DNA of 20,981 nucleotides. It comes from Actinomycetota bacterium (GTDB lineage: Bacteria > Actinomycetota > Actinomycetes > S36-B12 > UBA5976). Both the position numbers and the translations under genes were made by a program. The notes beneath the pieces are model-generated. The model saw only the letters and a program-made list of their open reading frames with translations, was not told where the DNA came from and ran no database searches. The stretch is from assembly GCA_017853815.1 (NCBI GenBank), contig JAFMIT010000017.1:1-20981 (forward strand), given 5' to 3'. Positions 1-7,728 of this stretch are shown one piece after another; position 1 is the stretch's first letter, and every line of letters starts with the position of its first letter.

Positions 1-265
1 CTGTCACGCGCTCAACCAACTCGAGTCGGGTCGCATCAAGCGCGGGTCTGGTTTGTGAAGTCAACAATGCGGCCGCACCGAAACCAACTCCAACGAGCAT
101 GAATGAAATAAAGGCCGCTGCTGCTGCGGAGAAACGTGGTCGCGGAGCATCTCCTTTGAGCCGGTGCAGCGCGGCACGATCGCGATATTCGCTATCCGTC
201 TCGCGAGTCAACAGATCGATGAACCAGAGCGTGTCACTGTGAGTTGATTGCTTAAGCGCTGGCAT
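1..265 (-). CDS. DUF881-family membrane protein (N-terminal part, runs off the left edge)
   Basis: On the minus strand an ATG at 265-263 opens a frame that stays open to the window edge (88 codons). It overlaps the end of the pgsA-like gene by 14 nt. The visible protein has a cytoplasmic-looking N-terminus (residues 1-44, several charged residues) and one hydrophobic segment at about 46-69, rich in Ala, Phe, Val and Gly. After that comes a region beginning TSQTRPALDATR, which would be outside the membrane. This single-anchor layout next to a CDP-alcohol phosphatidyltransferase matches the DUF881 proteins of Actinobacteria (for example Rv1823/Rv1825 beside pgsA2 in M. tuberculosis, from memory). 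Their role is poorly known; they sit with a small basic membrane protein and gcvH/garA. The Shine-Dalgarno is weak, so translation is probably coupled to the upstream gene. The family call rests on context plus one TM segment, because the diagnostic C-terminal domain is outside the window. Confidence 0.7.
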   Translation of the reverse strand, partial: MPALKQSTHSDTLWFIDLLTRETDSEYRDRAALHRLKGDAPRPRFSAAAAAFISFMLVGVGFGAAALLTSQTRPALDATRLELVERVT

Positions 266-851
266 GCCGAACATTTCGATATTGGTTGAGATACATGATT
301 GCTGCTACCCAGTACGTCACAACACCCCAACCTAAAAATGCGAGTCCTGTCCATCGCGCAGGATCGGCAAAAATGGTTTGCGACGCGCCAAGAAAGACGA
401 AGGGCACTGCGTACAAAATCAACAGAGTTCCCGCTTTGCCAACGTAATGCACCGCTGGCGGTGCATACCCTGCGCGGCTCGCGCGAATGAGGTGGAGTGC
501 CATGACGACTTCTCGAAGAACAATCAGGGCGACGACCACGAAAGGAATGAGGTTACGAATCAGAAGGACCACAATCGCCGTAAGAATGTAAAGCCGGTCA
601 GCAATCGGATCGAGTGCCGCCCCAAATGCTGTCTGTTGGTCGAGCTTTCGGGCGAGGTATCCGTCGAGCCAATCGGTAATGCTGCCCCAGACAAACACCC
701 AAAAAACCGCAACATCGTTCACGTTGATGAGACCGAAGTACACAATTAAGCCGGCGCCTGCGATGCGTGTCATAGACACGACGTTAGGCAGATTCCAGAC
801 TGATTTCGGCACGAGCGAATTATGGCTTGTGCTCTTCAGGTTCGAGCGCAA
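252..851 (-). CDS. pgsA: CDP-alcohol phosphatidyltransferase, PgsA-like
   Basis: Membrane enzyme that transfers a phosphatidyl group from CDP-diacylglycerol to an alcohol, most likely glycerol-3-phosphate (phosphatidylglycerophosphate synthase). The complete family motif is visible: D60, D63-G64, A67-R68, G77, D81 and D85 (DWLDGYLAR ... G...D...D), the metal and CDP-binding site. Before it lies the usual NLPNVVSMTR stretch (20-29), and several hydrophobic helices follow. At 199 aa the length is normal. The longest frame starts with TTG at 851; a GTG at 812 (residue 14) is a possible alternative, and neither has a strong Shine-Dalgarno. The conserved NLPN motif requires a start before residue 20. 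It lies 19 nt after tRNA-Pro and overlaps the DUF881 gene, the arrangement of the actinobacterial pgsA2 locus. Another CDP-alcohol acceptor such as inositol phosphate cannot be excluded from sequence alone. Confidence 0.9.
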   Translation of the reverse strand: MRSNLKSTSHNSLVPKSVWNLPNVVSMTRIAGAGLIVYFGLINVNDVAVFWVFVWGSITDWLDGYLARKLDQQTAFGAALDPIADRLYILTAIVVLLIRNLIPFVVVALIVLREVVMALHLIRASRAGYAPPAVHYVGKAGTLLILYAVPFVFLGASQTIFADPARWTGLAFLGWGVVTYWVAAIMYLNQYRNVRHASA

Positions 852-870
852 CGAATGCTCAATTCCACAG

Positions 871-944
<74 letters not shown>

Positions 945-977
945 TTCGAGCGCCGAACCCTACCTGAAAGCAACCCG

Positions 978-2414
978 CTACTTCTTGCGGGACCTAATTC
1001 GCATTTGAATTCGAATCGGAGAACCTTCAAATCCGAATTCTTCACGAAGTCGTCGTTCTATGAATCGGCGATAGCCAGCTTCGATGTAACCACTGGTAAA
1101 GAGCACAAAAGTTGGTGGTTTGATACCAGCCTGAGTACCGAAGAGGATTCTTGGCTGTTTTCCACCACGCACCGGGTGTGGATGTGCAGCAACCAACTCC
1201 CCCAAGAACTGATTGAGGCGACCTGTTGGCACCCGTGTCTCCCACCCTGCCAGAGCAGCTCGAAGTGAAACACCGAGCTTGCCGACATTGCGACCGGTGA
1301 GCGCTGCGACGTTTATTCGCGGAGCCCAGGACACATGCTGAAGGTCCAATTCAATCTCCCGCTCGAGATAGAACCTTCGATCCTCATCGACGAGGTCCCA
1401 TTTGTTCATGACGAGTACGAGGGCACGACCCGTTTCAACAATCATGCTCAGGATTCTTTGATCTTGTTCACTGATGGTTTCCGATGAATCAATCAGCATG
1501 AGCGCGACCTCGGCCTTTTCGAGCGCCGCACGAGTTCGCAAAACTGCGTAATACTCATGTCCGGATGCCTCATCAGAACGTTTGCGAATACCCGCGGTGT
1601 CGACGAGCCGGTACACCTCGCCGTCGATTTCAACAAGTTCATCTACCGGGTCGACGGTGGTACCTGCAACATTGTCGACGACAACCCGGTCAGCTCCAGC
1701 CAATTTGTTGAGCAACGAAGATTTACCCACATTGGGACGACCCAACAATGCCACTCGGCGCGGGCCGACCGTTGTGCGACCAGAGAAATCAATGTTTTCA
1801 AACTCCGCAACTACCGCGTCGAGCAAGTCGCCACTCCCCCGACCATGTAAGGCTGAGATTGCATACGGTTGACCAAGACCCAGATTCCACAAGGCCGCTG
1901 CATCGGATTCGGTTCGCATGTCATCGACTTTGTTTGCAGCGAGAATCACTGGCTTCTTCGCGCGACGACAAATTCGAATGACGTTTTCATCAGCGTCTGT
2001 AGCTCCGACTTGGGCGTCGACAACCAGCACAACGATGTCAGCCAATGATGCCGCTAACTCGGCTTGGGCAGCAATCATCGCGGCCAGACCTTGAACGTCG
2101 ATTTCGTAACCGCCAGTATCCATGATGGTGAAATCATGTCCAGCCCAGTTTGCGTCGTACTGAACTCGATCTCGCGTCACACCTGGTTTGTCTTCTACGA
2201 CCGCCTCACGACGCCCGATGATTCGGTTCACAAGAGTGGACTTGCCAACGTTAGGGCGACCAATGATTGCCACGATTGGCTTTGCCGCAGGGTCAAACTC
2301 TTCAACGTAGAAGTCTTCGAACTCAATGGCCTCAGCGGCGGCCCGGGCGGCCGCAACTTCGTCAGTCTCGTCCTCAACCAACCACTCAGAGTCGTGATCG
2401 AACTCATTTGGCAT
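978..2414 (-). CDS. der: Ribosome-assembly GTPase Der (EngA)
   Basis: Essential GTPase with two tandem G domains and a KH-like C-terminal domain, acting in 50S subunit maturation. First G domain: G1 GRPNVGKST at about 52-60, DTGGY at 99-103, NKVD at 161-164. Second: GRPNVGKSS at 225-233, DTAGIRKR at 272-279, NKWD at 337-340. The KH-like domain covers about 390-478 and ends in a basic RIRSRKK tail. A 40-residue acidic N-terminal extension precedes the first domain, as in many actinobacterial Der proteins. Length 478 aa. The ATG start has AAGGA about 6 nt upstream, and plsC ends 9 nt before it. It closes the aroH-tyrA-cmk-plsC-der run, and cmk/der adjacency is conserved in actinobacteria. Confidence 0.97.
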   Translation of the reverse strand: MPNEFDHDSEWLVEDETDEVAAARAAAEAIEFEDFYVEEFDPAAKPIVAIIGRPNVGKSTLVNRIIGRREAVVEDKPGVTRDRVQYDANWAGHDFTIMDTGGYEIDVQGLAAMIAAQAELAASLADIVVLVVDAQVGATDADENVIRICRRAKKPVILAANKVDDMRTESDAAALWNLGLGQPYAISALHGRGSGDLLDAVVAEFENIDFSGRTTVGPRRVALLGRPNVGKSSLLNKLAGADRVVVDNVAGTTVDPVDELVEIDGEVYRLVDTAGIRKRSDEASGHEYYAVLRTRAALEKAEVALMLIDSSETISEQDQRILSMIVETGRALVLVMNKWDLVDEDRRFYLEREIELDLQHVSWAPRINVAALTGRNVGKLGVSLRAALAGWETRVPTGRLNQFLGELVAAHPHPVRGGKQPRILFGTQAGIKPPTFVLFTSGYIEAGYRRFIERRLREEFGFEGSPIRIQMRIRSRKK

Positions 2415-2423
2415 GGTGATTCC

Positions 2424-3110
2424 TTAATCAATCAGGCTGACATCGTCAGATGGCAACGAAATACCTACTCGGGATTCAGCTTCGAGTGTGAACTCGTGCA
2501 GACGTAGGCGAATTCTCTCACCTATTTGCTTCAACTCTTCGCGCGTAACGTTCGCAGAGTCACCGAGTAGTTCTGACGCCGGAATGGGCTCGCCAATGAT
2601 CAGAGCAGTTTGTTGTCTGAACGGCGTGATCAGCTCTTTATGTTGCCCCGTGTGTCGGGTGCCAAAAATGGCAATCGGAACCAGCGGAGCGCCCGTGTTG
2701 GCGACCAAATACGAAACACCATCGCGTATCCAGTCGTGGCGACCGCGGCACCTGCTGCCTTCAGTAAAGAGCGCTACAGCTTCGCCCGATCGCAATTTCG
2801 AGACTGAATGCCGCAACGCACGTCTATCAGCACCGTTCCAGTAAACGGGGAACGCGCCACCTCTCCTAAGGATGGTACCGAGCAAAGACGTGAAAACTTC
2901 AAATTTGGTGACCACATGAACTGGCTGTTCGATCGCGCACAGCAACATCGGGCCGTCCATGTAGCCAATGTGGTTTGCAGCGTAAATCACAGGACCCCGA
3001 AGTCCCTTAGAGGCTGGATCCACTTCGATAATAGGGCGATAAGCAATTCGCAAAACGCTACTTGCGAAATTTTGCAAGGTTGCGTGAAGACTAAATCGAC
3101 GCCCGACCAT
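2424..3110 (-). CDS. 1-acyl-sn-glycerol-3-phosphate acyltransferase-type protein (PlsC family)
   Basis: Membrane-associated acyltransferase that should add an acyl chain to lysophosphatidic acid or a similar acceptor in phospholipid synthesis. The HX4D catalytic motif is at H47-D52 (NHIGYMD), and the acceptor-phosphate motif FTEGSR is at about 115-120. A VPIAIFGT stretch at about 144-151 resembles motif IV. The open frame could start at a TTG at 3113, but the next codon is ATG at 3110, with GGAG seven nt upstream, so I use 3110 (228 aa). The start lies 20 nt inside the end of cmk, which implies translational coupling. The same acyltransferase sits between cmk and der in other actinobacteria, as I recall. 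Acceptor specificity cannot be told from sequence. Confidence 0.9.
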   Translation of the reverse strand: MVGRRFSLHATLQNFASSVLRIAYRPIIEVDPASKGLRGPVIYAANHIGYMDGPMLLCAIEQPVHVVTKFEVFTSLLGTILRRGGAFPVYWNGADRRALRHSVSKLRSGEAVALFTEGSRCRGRHDWIRDGVSYLVANTGAPLVPIAIFGTRHTGQHKELITPFRQQTALIIGEPIPASELLGDSANVTREELKQIGERIRLRLHEFTLEAESRVGISLPSDDVSLID

Positions 3111-3765
3111 CAATTGTCTCCATCATCAGGTCAACCACTTCTTGAGGTGACATGTGCGTTGCGTCTATATGTATTGCGTCGTCTGCAGCTCGCAGCGGGG
3201 AGGCTTCACGCTGGGAATCTGCTCGGTCCCTGGCTTCCAGTTCTTCAAGAATTTGCTCAGAATCTGCGTCAATCTCGGCTGCCCGGCGTTGAGCTCGTGC
3301 GTGAGCATCGGCCGTGAGGAAGAACTTGAAGGTTGCGTCTGGAAGGACTGTGGTCCCAATGTCTCTGCCTTCGAGCACAACACCTATACCTGCGGCTAAA
3401 GCGTTGGTCACGAGTTCGCGTTGAAGCGACACAGCTTTTTCCCGGACCCTCGTCTGTGCCGCAACCTCGGAAACGAGCGCAGTTACTTCGGTTCCACGAA
3501 TAGCTGAACTGATATCGGTGCCGTCACATCGAACAACAGTCGATCCGTTCACATAGACGACTTCGATCACATGTTTCGCAAGCGATGATTCAAGAGTTGC
3601 TAACGGGTTCTCACGCTGATCTTGAATCCAGGCCCAGGTATACGCCCGATACATAGCCCCGGTATCTAGCAATTCAAAACCTGCAGTCTTCGCAAGCATC
3701 TTGCTCACGGTTGATTTCCCGGCGCCTGCGGGGCCATCGATAGCTATGGATATTCCGCGCGTCAT
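3091..3765 (-). CDS. cmk: (d)CMP kinase
   Basis: Phosphorylates CMP and dCMP with ATP, feeding CTP/dCTP pools. The P-loop IDGPAGAGKST is at about 8-18, LDTGAMYRA at about 33-41, the LEGRDIGTTVLPDA block at about 130-143, and the C-terminal RDRADSQREASPL block with the basic lid residues at about 180-192. The length of 224 aa is typical of bacterial Cmk. ATG start, 9 nt after the tyrA stop, with no strong Shine-Dalgarno, so it probably depends on coupling within the operon. The last 20 nt overlap the plsC start. Confidence 0.97.
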   Translation of the reverse strand: MTRGISIAIDGPAGAGKSTVSKMLAKTAGFELLDTGAMYRAYTWAWIQDQRENPLATLESSLAKHVIEVVYVNGSTVVRCDGTDISSAIRGTEVTALVSEVAAQTRVREKAVSLQRELVTNALAAGIGVVLEGRDIGTTVLPDATFKFFLTADAHARAQRRAAEIDADSEQILEELEARDRADSQREASPLRAADDAIHIDATHMSPQEVVDLMMETIDGRASI

Positions 3766-3774
3766 GCGGGGATG

Positions 3775-4845
3775 CTAGCGGGCGATATCCGAATCTCTGA
3801 CGTTCCAACCAGCGTCTACGAGAGCACTTTCTAGCGCTTTAACACTTTGCGGTTTTATCGACAACTCCACAATTGCTGTGTTTCTGCCCAATGCGTGGTC
3901 AATGCGAACGTCTTCGATATTGATTTCGGCTTTTCCAGCACAATCGAAGATGCCTGCTAGCTGACCCGGCTTGTCATCAAGCATGACTGAGAGTGTCACG
4001 TAAGGCTGAGCCACTTCGCCATGCTTTCCTGGAATCCGTTCTCTTTGAACATTGCCAGCCTTAAGCAAACGATCAATAGTTTCCGACTCAGAGTCCTTGA
4101 TCGCTGATGCGAGTGTTGTCGCTTCATCTATAAAAGCTAATAACGAATCGTATATATGTCGATTATTAGACAAAACGATATCTGTCCATAGCGATGAATT
4201 GCTTTCGGCCAGTCGTGTCATGTCGCGCAACCCTGGCCCGCTCACAGCTATCTGATCATCGGTGAGTCTCTCCAGTTGCTTTGCCAATAAAGAGGAAACG
4301 ATCTGCGGCAAGTGCGAAGTCGATGAAACCGAACGATCATGAACGTCTGCTGCCATATATATAGGTAACGCTCCGCAGTCGCGAACAAGCTGTTCTACCT
4401 TTTCGAGGACTTCAGGCGTATTTGCCGGTTGAGGACAGATCACCCACCGACGATCGAGAAAGAGATCGAAGCGTGCATTCAATGCTCCCGAAACAGCACG
4501 ACCTGCCATCGGGTGCGTTGGCACATATTGGGCATTTTGTCCAACAACTGTATAAACATCGCTGATAAGTTCATTCTTTATTGATGCAATGTCTATAACT
4601 ATCGACTTTGGATATAGTTGTAATGCCTTTGATATGGTTAACGCTGCACTCGAAGGTGGAGTGCCTACGACAACAACGTCAGGATCGAATCCCTGACTGA
4701 GCCCCAAAAGACCTGTTACAGCAGACGCCTCAGAGGTCTTCTCAGAATCCACGTCAGCAATCCGTGTCTCCCAGCCGGCTTCTCTCGCAGCCAGCCCAAT
4801 GGAAGCTCCCATAAGGCCCGCTCCAAGCACCAAAAGTTTGCTCAC
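3775..4845 (-). CDS. tyrA: Prephenate dehydrogenase with C-terminal ACT domain
   Basis: Oxidatively decarboxylates prephenate to 4-hydroxyphenylpyruvate in tyrosine synthesis. The Rossmann motif GAGLMGAS is at 8-15, with D31 ending the second strand (NAD preference likely). The active-site blocks HPMAGR (H111) and SHLPQ (H178) are present. After the helical dimerisation domain an ACT domain (about 281-356, starting YVTLSVMLDDKPGQLAGIF) is the probable tyrosine feedback site. Length 356 aa. The GTG start overlaps the aroH stop as GTGA, so two consecutive tyrosine-pathway enzymes are coupled. The coding sequence is clearly more AT-rich than its neighbours, with several ATA codons, although the same gene order occurs in other actinobacteria. 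Confidence 0.95.
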   Translation of the reverse strand: MSKLLVLGAGLMGASIGLAAREAGWETRIADVDSEKTSEASAVTGLLGLSQGFDPDVVVVGTPPSSAALTISKALQLYPKSIVIDIASIKNELISDVYTVVGQNAQYVPTHPMAGRAVSGALNARFDLFLDRRWVICPQPANTPEVLEKVEQLVRDCGALPIYMAADVHDRSVSSTSHLPQIVSSLLAKQLERLTDDQIAVSGPGLRDMTRLAESNSSLWTDIVLSNNRHIYDSLLAFIDEATTLASAIKDSESETIDRLLKAGNVQRERIPGKHGEVAQPYVTLSVMLDDKPGQLAGIFDCAGKAEINIEDVRIDHALGRNTAIVELSIKPQSVKALESALVDAGWNVRDSDIAR

Positions 4846-5210
4846 TGCGCAAGGTCCTGCCTGAGGGCCTGAGCTCCACGCAGATACACGTGAACTACTT
4901 CCTGGTGATTCCGCGGTGAGTAGGCATGCATGAGAACTCGGATAACCCTCGGTAGGGCTGCCTCGATATCAAGCTCAGCAGCGCACAGCAGCGGGATGGA
5001 GCCAAGCCCGAGCCCCCTAGCTGCGGCTGCAGGGAAACCTGCATGGAGATCCGGAGTGGCGGTGAAGATCACGGATACCAGGTCCTCGACTGCCAATTCG
5101 TTTCGAGAAAGCATCTCACCAACGAGTTCGACGGTGGATTCCGTGATCTCTTCAACGCTGTCCTCGGATAGCTGAATGGCGCCACGAAATGCGCGAACTC
5201 GTTCGGTCAT
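4842..5210 (-). CDS. aroH: Chorismate mutase, AroH class
   Basis: Small trimeric chorismate mutase (B. subtilis AroH fold) converting chorismate to prephenate, the substrate of the adjacent tyrA product. By alignment from memory with B. subtilis AroH the active-site residues are R9, R65, C76, E79, R91 and Y109, in the blocks FRGA, ATPDLHAGFP, LLCAAELD, VIRVLM and HVYL. The residue matching Lys60 of the B. subtilis enzyme is Ala here. Length 122 aa matches the family. The ATG at 5210 has no recognisable Shine-Dalgarno in the 15 nt before it, so leaderless or weakly initiated translation is possible. It heads the aroH-tyrA-cmk-plsC-der operon after a 216-bp AT-rich gap. Confidence 0.95.
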   Translation of the reverse strand: MTERVRAFRGAIQLSEDSVEEITESTVELVGEMLSRNELAVEDLVSVIFTATPDLHAGFPAAAARGLGLGSIPLLCAAELDIEAALPRVIRVLMHAYSPRNHQEVVHVYLRGAQALRQDLAQ

Positions 5211-5426
5211 GGAGCGGACGATACACGATTTTCTCTCGAATCTCTACATCGAAAGATTTTTTTATATGTGTGTCGATAAACCTAGATACGGCAAGCTCTC
5301 TGCCCCTGCTCATCATGCAAAAACAATTTGTCGATTTAACGCAGCGTCAAATCGCCATCGCTTTATCGACAAGACTAGATAGCTAGGTGGCTGCGCAATT
5401 TGTAGATTTTTAGATAAATAGGTGAA
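5211..5426 (-). promoter_or_regulatory. AT-rich leader/promoter region of the aroH operon with repeated TGTCGATAAA-type sites
   Basis: This 216-bp gap between rluB and aroH is the largest intergenic space in the window and must carry the aroH operon promoter. It holds TGTCGATAAA at 5271-5280, its exact inverse TTTATCGACA at 5362-5371, and TGTCGATTTA at 5329-5338. An 18-bp direct near-repeat (14 of 18 identical, ending CTAGATA) lies at 5271-5288 and 5364-5381. I could not assign a convincing -35/-10 pair. Regulatory function is inferred from position and repetition only. Confidence 0.4.
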
Positions 5427-6155
5427 TTACCAATTTGAATCGCGTGACAACGCGTGAATTTGGTCCTGAGACAACAACTTTAAGCCACCGGGTTTGAGTC
5501 CATCTAGCCCCAAACCTCCGACGTGAGTACGCACCAGCCGGCGGACTGGGTGGCCCACAGCGGACAAGGTTCGACGCACAATTCGATTACGTCCGGAATG
5601 GAGAACGACCTCCAAAATCGACTGGCCGCCTAGGCTCTGTTTCAGTACGGCGGCATCGAATTGAATTGGTCCATCGTCCAGGGTGACCCCCTGCTTGAGG
5701 TCCCGAATGGTCGAGCGAGACACCGTTCCGTCGACGGTCGCTAAATAGGTCTTGGAAATCTCGTGACTTGGGTGCGACAACTTCTGAGCTAGATCCCCGT
5801 CATTCGTCAGAATCAGAAGGCCTTCTGTCTGCTCGTCTAGTCGACCGACATGGAATAGACGTTCCTCGATTTCGCCCAGATAGTCCTGGAGACAGGGCCG
5901 ACCTCGCTCGTCGGCCATACTCGAAACCACTCCCCTAGGCTTATTGAACGCGAAAACAACCATTTCAGGCTTGGAAATCACGATTGTTCCGTCCACCCTG
6001 ATCTCGTCAGACCATCTGGCACGGGCTCCTAGCTCGGTGACAATCAGCCCATTTACGCTCACGCGGCCGCGTTCTATCAAGATTTCACAGTATCTACGGC
6101 TGCCAATACCCGCCTGAGCAAGCAGTTTTTGTAGCCGGACAGGCTCCTCAGACAT
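5427..6155 (-). CDS. rluB: 23S rRNA pseudouridine synthase, RluB type
   Basis: Pseudouridine synthase of the RsuA/RluB/RluE/RluF family; the RluB assignment (23S U2605, E. coli numbering) rests on location next to scpAB. An N-terminal S4 RNA-binding domain (about 6-55, RLQKLLAQAGIGSRRYCEILI) is followed by the catalytic domain with GRLDEQTEGLLILTNDG; D107 is the catalytic aspartate. The closing GRNRIVRRTLSAVGHPVRRLVR block is typical of the family. Length 242 aa. ATG start 2 nt after the scpB stop (TAACTATG), so probably cotranslated. The order scpA-scpB-rluB is one of the most stable in Gram-positive bacteria. Confidence 0.93.
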   Translation of the reverse strand: MSEEPVRLQKLLAQAGIGSRRYCEILIERGRVSVNGLIVTELGARARWSDEIRVDGTIVISKPEMVVFAFNKPRGVVSSMADERGRPCLQDYLGEIEERLFHVGRLDEQTEGLLILTNDGDLAQKLSHPSHEISKTYLATVDGTVSRSTIRDLKQGVTLDDGPIQFDAAVLKQSLGGQSILEVVLHSGRNRIVRRTLSAVGHPVRRLVRTHVGGLGLDGLKPGGLKLLSQDQIHALSRDSNW

Positions 6156-6157
6156 AG

Positions 6158-6745
6158 TTACAGGTTCTCTTGAAGCAAAACAGCTGCTTCAAGGTCAGGA
6201 ATATGCTGCGAAATATCGGGCAATTCTGACAAATTGTCTAAACCGAGCTTTTCTAAGAAGGTTTTAGTGGTCCGATACAGCAAGGCACCGCTCTCAGCGT
6301 CCGTACTCTCTACCTCGATCAGCCCGCGAGATTCCAACGTTTTTACGACGGAATCAACATTTACGCCACGAATTGCCGAAATTCGGGCCCTGGAAACCGG
6401 TTGTTTGTACGCCACAACAGCCAGAGTCTCGAGGGAAGCTTGTGTAAGACGGGCGATTTGCCCGTCTCTTACGTACCTCTCGACCATTTCAGCGACCGCT
6501 GGGACAGTAAAAAGTCTCCATCCGCCTGCGACTTGTCTGAGTTCAATGCCCGCATTGCGCGAAATGAGCCCGTTTTGAACCGAAATGAGGCCTGCTTGAA
6601 CCAGTTCCTCAGTCAAACCGAGCGTAGCGGCCAACGCTCGCGGCTCGATCGGTTCGTCGGCTACGAACAAAATAGCCTCAACCACTGCATCGATTTGGAC
6701 ATCTGTCTTACTATTCGTCTCAATTTGGGCGCTAGACTCGCTCAT
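6158..6745 (-). CDS. scpB: Segregation and condensation protein B
   Basis: Winged-helix kite subunit that dimerises and binds ScpA in the SMC condensin complex, needed for chromosome compaction and segregation. The sequence shows the usual ScpB pattern: IDAVVEAILFVADEPIEPRALA near the N-terminus, QASLETLAVVAYKQPVSRARISAIRGVNVDSVVKTLESRGLIEV in the middle, and YRTTKTFLEKLGLDNLSELP towards the end. The frame is open to an ATG at 6775, but the ATG at 6745 has GGAAGG 5 nt upstream and is preferred, giving 195 aa and a 14-nt overlap with scpA. The first residues after that start (SESSAQIETNSKTD) are a low-complexity lead. Confidence 0.95.
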   Translation of the reverse strand: MSESSAQIETNSKTDVQIDAVVEAILFVADEPIEPRALAATLGLTEELVQAGLISVQNGLISRNAGIELRQVAGGWRLFTVPAVAEMVERYVRDGQIARLTQASLETLAVVAYKQPVSRARISAIRGVNVDSVVKTLESRGLIEVESTDAESGALLYRTTKTFLEKLGLDNLSELPDISQHIPDLEAAVLLQENL

Positions 6746-7586
6746 AATCACCTTCCGGGCCCGGTTCATCGTCAAATTCTGTGGAATCTGGTAGGTGTAT
6801 GTCCGCGTTTGGGTTCGCAGACCACCGAATCATTAACTCGCTTAAGGCTTCCGACTGCTCGAAGCTGATAAGCCGTTCCCTGTACAGCTCTAGCAATGCA
6901 AGAAAACGTGCAACCACAACAGCGGTGGAATCTGCATCCGACACCAGGGCACGAAAACTGGTGACACCGCGACGCCGAATGCGATCCGAGATCAGAAATG
7001 CTTGCTCGCGTACATTCACGACGGGATTGTGTAAATGCACCAAACTCACAGCCGGCGCTGCGGGCTTAGGCGAAAGTACCTTTGTCGCTAAATCGGCGAT
7101 TCCGTGAGGAGAAATCGTCAAAAGCACCTCAGGAAGCAATGAAGCGAAAGGTTCCTCAAGGGCAGCCGCCCTGGTGAACCGTCTCGATTCATCGACAAAT
7201 CTATTACTCAACCAATCGCTAATGTCTTTGAATGCCTTGTACTGCAGCAACCGGGCGAACAAAAGATCTCTCGCTTCAAACACCGCAAGGTCTTCTTCAT
7301 CCTCAACTTCTCCGCTAGGCAGAAGGCGAGCCGCCTTCAAATCCAACAGCGTTGCCGCGATTACGAGAAATTCGGTGGCTTCGTTTAGATCCCACTCAGA
7401 GCCCTGGTCACGGATATGTCCGATGAACTCGTCCGTCACTTCGTGAAGCGCGAGTTCAGTCACTTCCAGCTTGTGCTTAGAGATGAGATGCAAAAGAAGA
7501 TCGAAGGGGCCTTCAAATTCATTGAGGCGTACGCGAAAACCAGTTGTCTCGCCTGAAACAACTCCAAGGTCCTCAGCGTCAATCAC
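6732..7586 (-). CDS. scpA: Segregation and condensation protein A
   Basis: Kleisin subunit that bridges the SMC head and neck and recruits the ScpB dimer. The N-terminal SMC-neck-binding helices are recognisable (FRVRLNEFEGPFDLLLHLISKHKLEV...), with the conserved LEVTELALHEVTDEFI region, followed by EFLVIAATLLDLKAARLLP. A winged-helix C-terminus is represented by the stretch ending LLELYRERLISFEQSEALSELMIRW. Length 284 aa is normal. The start is GTG (7586) with no clear Shine-Dalgarno, so translation may be leaderless. It is divergent from parA across a 141-bp gap, and scpB overlaps its 3' end. Confidence 0.95.
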   Translation of the reverse strand: MIDAEDLGVVSGETTGFRVRLNEFEGPFDLLLHLISKHKLEVTELALHEVTDEFIGHIRDQGSEWDLNEATEFLVIAATLLDLKAARLLPSGEVEDEEDLAVFEARDLLFARLLQYKAFKDISDWLSNRFVDESRRFTRAAALEEPFASLLPEVLLTISPHGIADLATKVLSPKPAAPAVSLVHLHNPVVNVREQAFLISDRIRRRGVTSFRALVSDADSTAVVVARFLALLELYRERLISFEQSEALSELMIRWSANPNADIHLPDSTEFDDEPGPEGDYERV

Positions 7587-7693
7587 GGGCGAAGGATAGC
7601 GGCTTAGACCCGAATTCTGAGGAGGCTCCGGACAGTGGAATCTTGCACTCTCTTAACCTCTTCATCTACATTACGCCCTAGCGATTCATCTCA

Positions 7694-7728
7694 TTGAATG
7701 CAAAAAGAGATAAGGTTTTATCGATAAA
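7694..7728 (+). promoter_or_regulatory. Possible parA promoter with 12-bp palindrome over the start codon
   Basis: In the scpA/parA divergent gap TTGAAT (7694-7699) and TTTTAT (7716-7721) are 16 bp apart, a moderate -35/-10 match. Transcription would start at about 7728, which is the ATG itself, so the mRNA would be leaderless. This fits the lack of a well-spaced Shine-Dalgarno (the nearest AAGG ends 12 nt before ATG). The perfect palindrome TTTATCGATAAA (7717-7728) covers the -10 box and the first base of the start codon, a natural operator position. Confidence 0.4.

Noticed and set aside
6234..7446. Several plus-strand frames of 90-155 codons opposite scpA/scpB
   Set aside because: All are antisense shadows of well-recognised scpA and scpB with low-complexity Ser/Arg composition.
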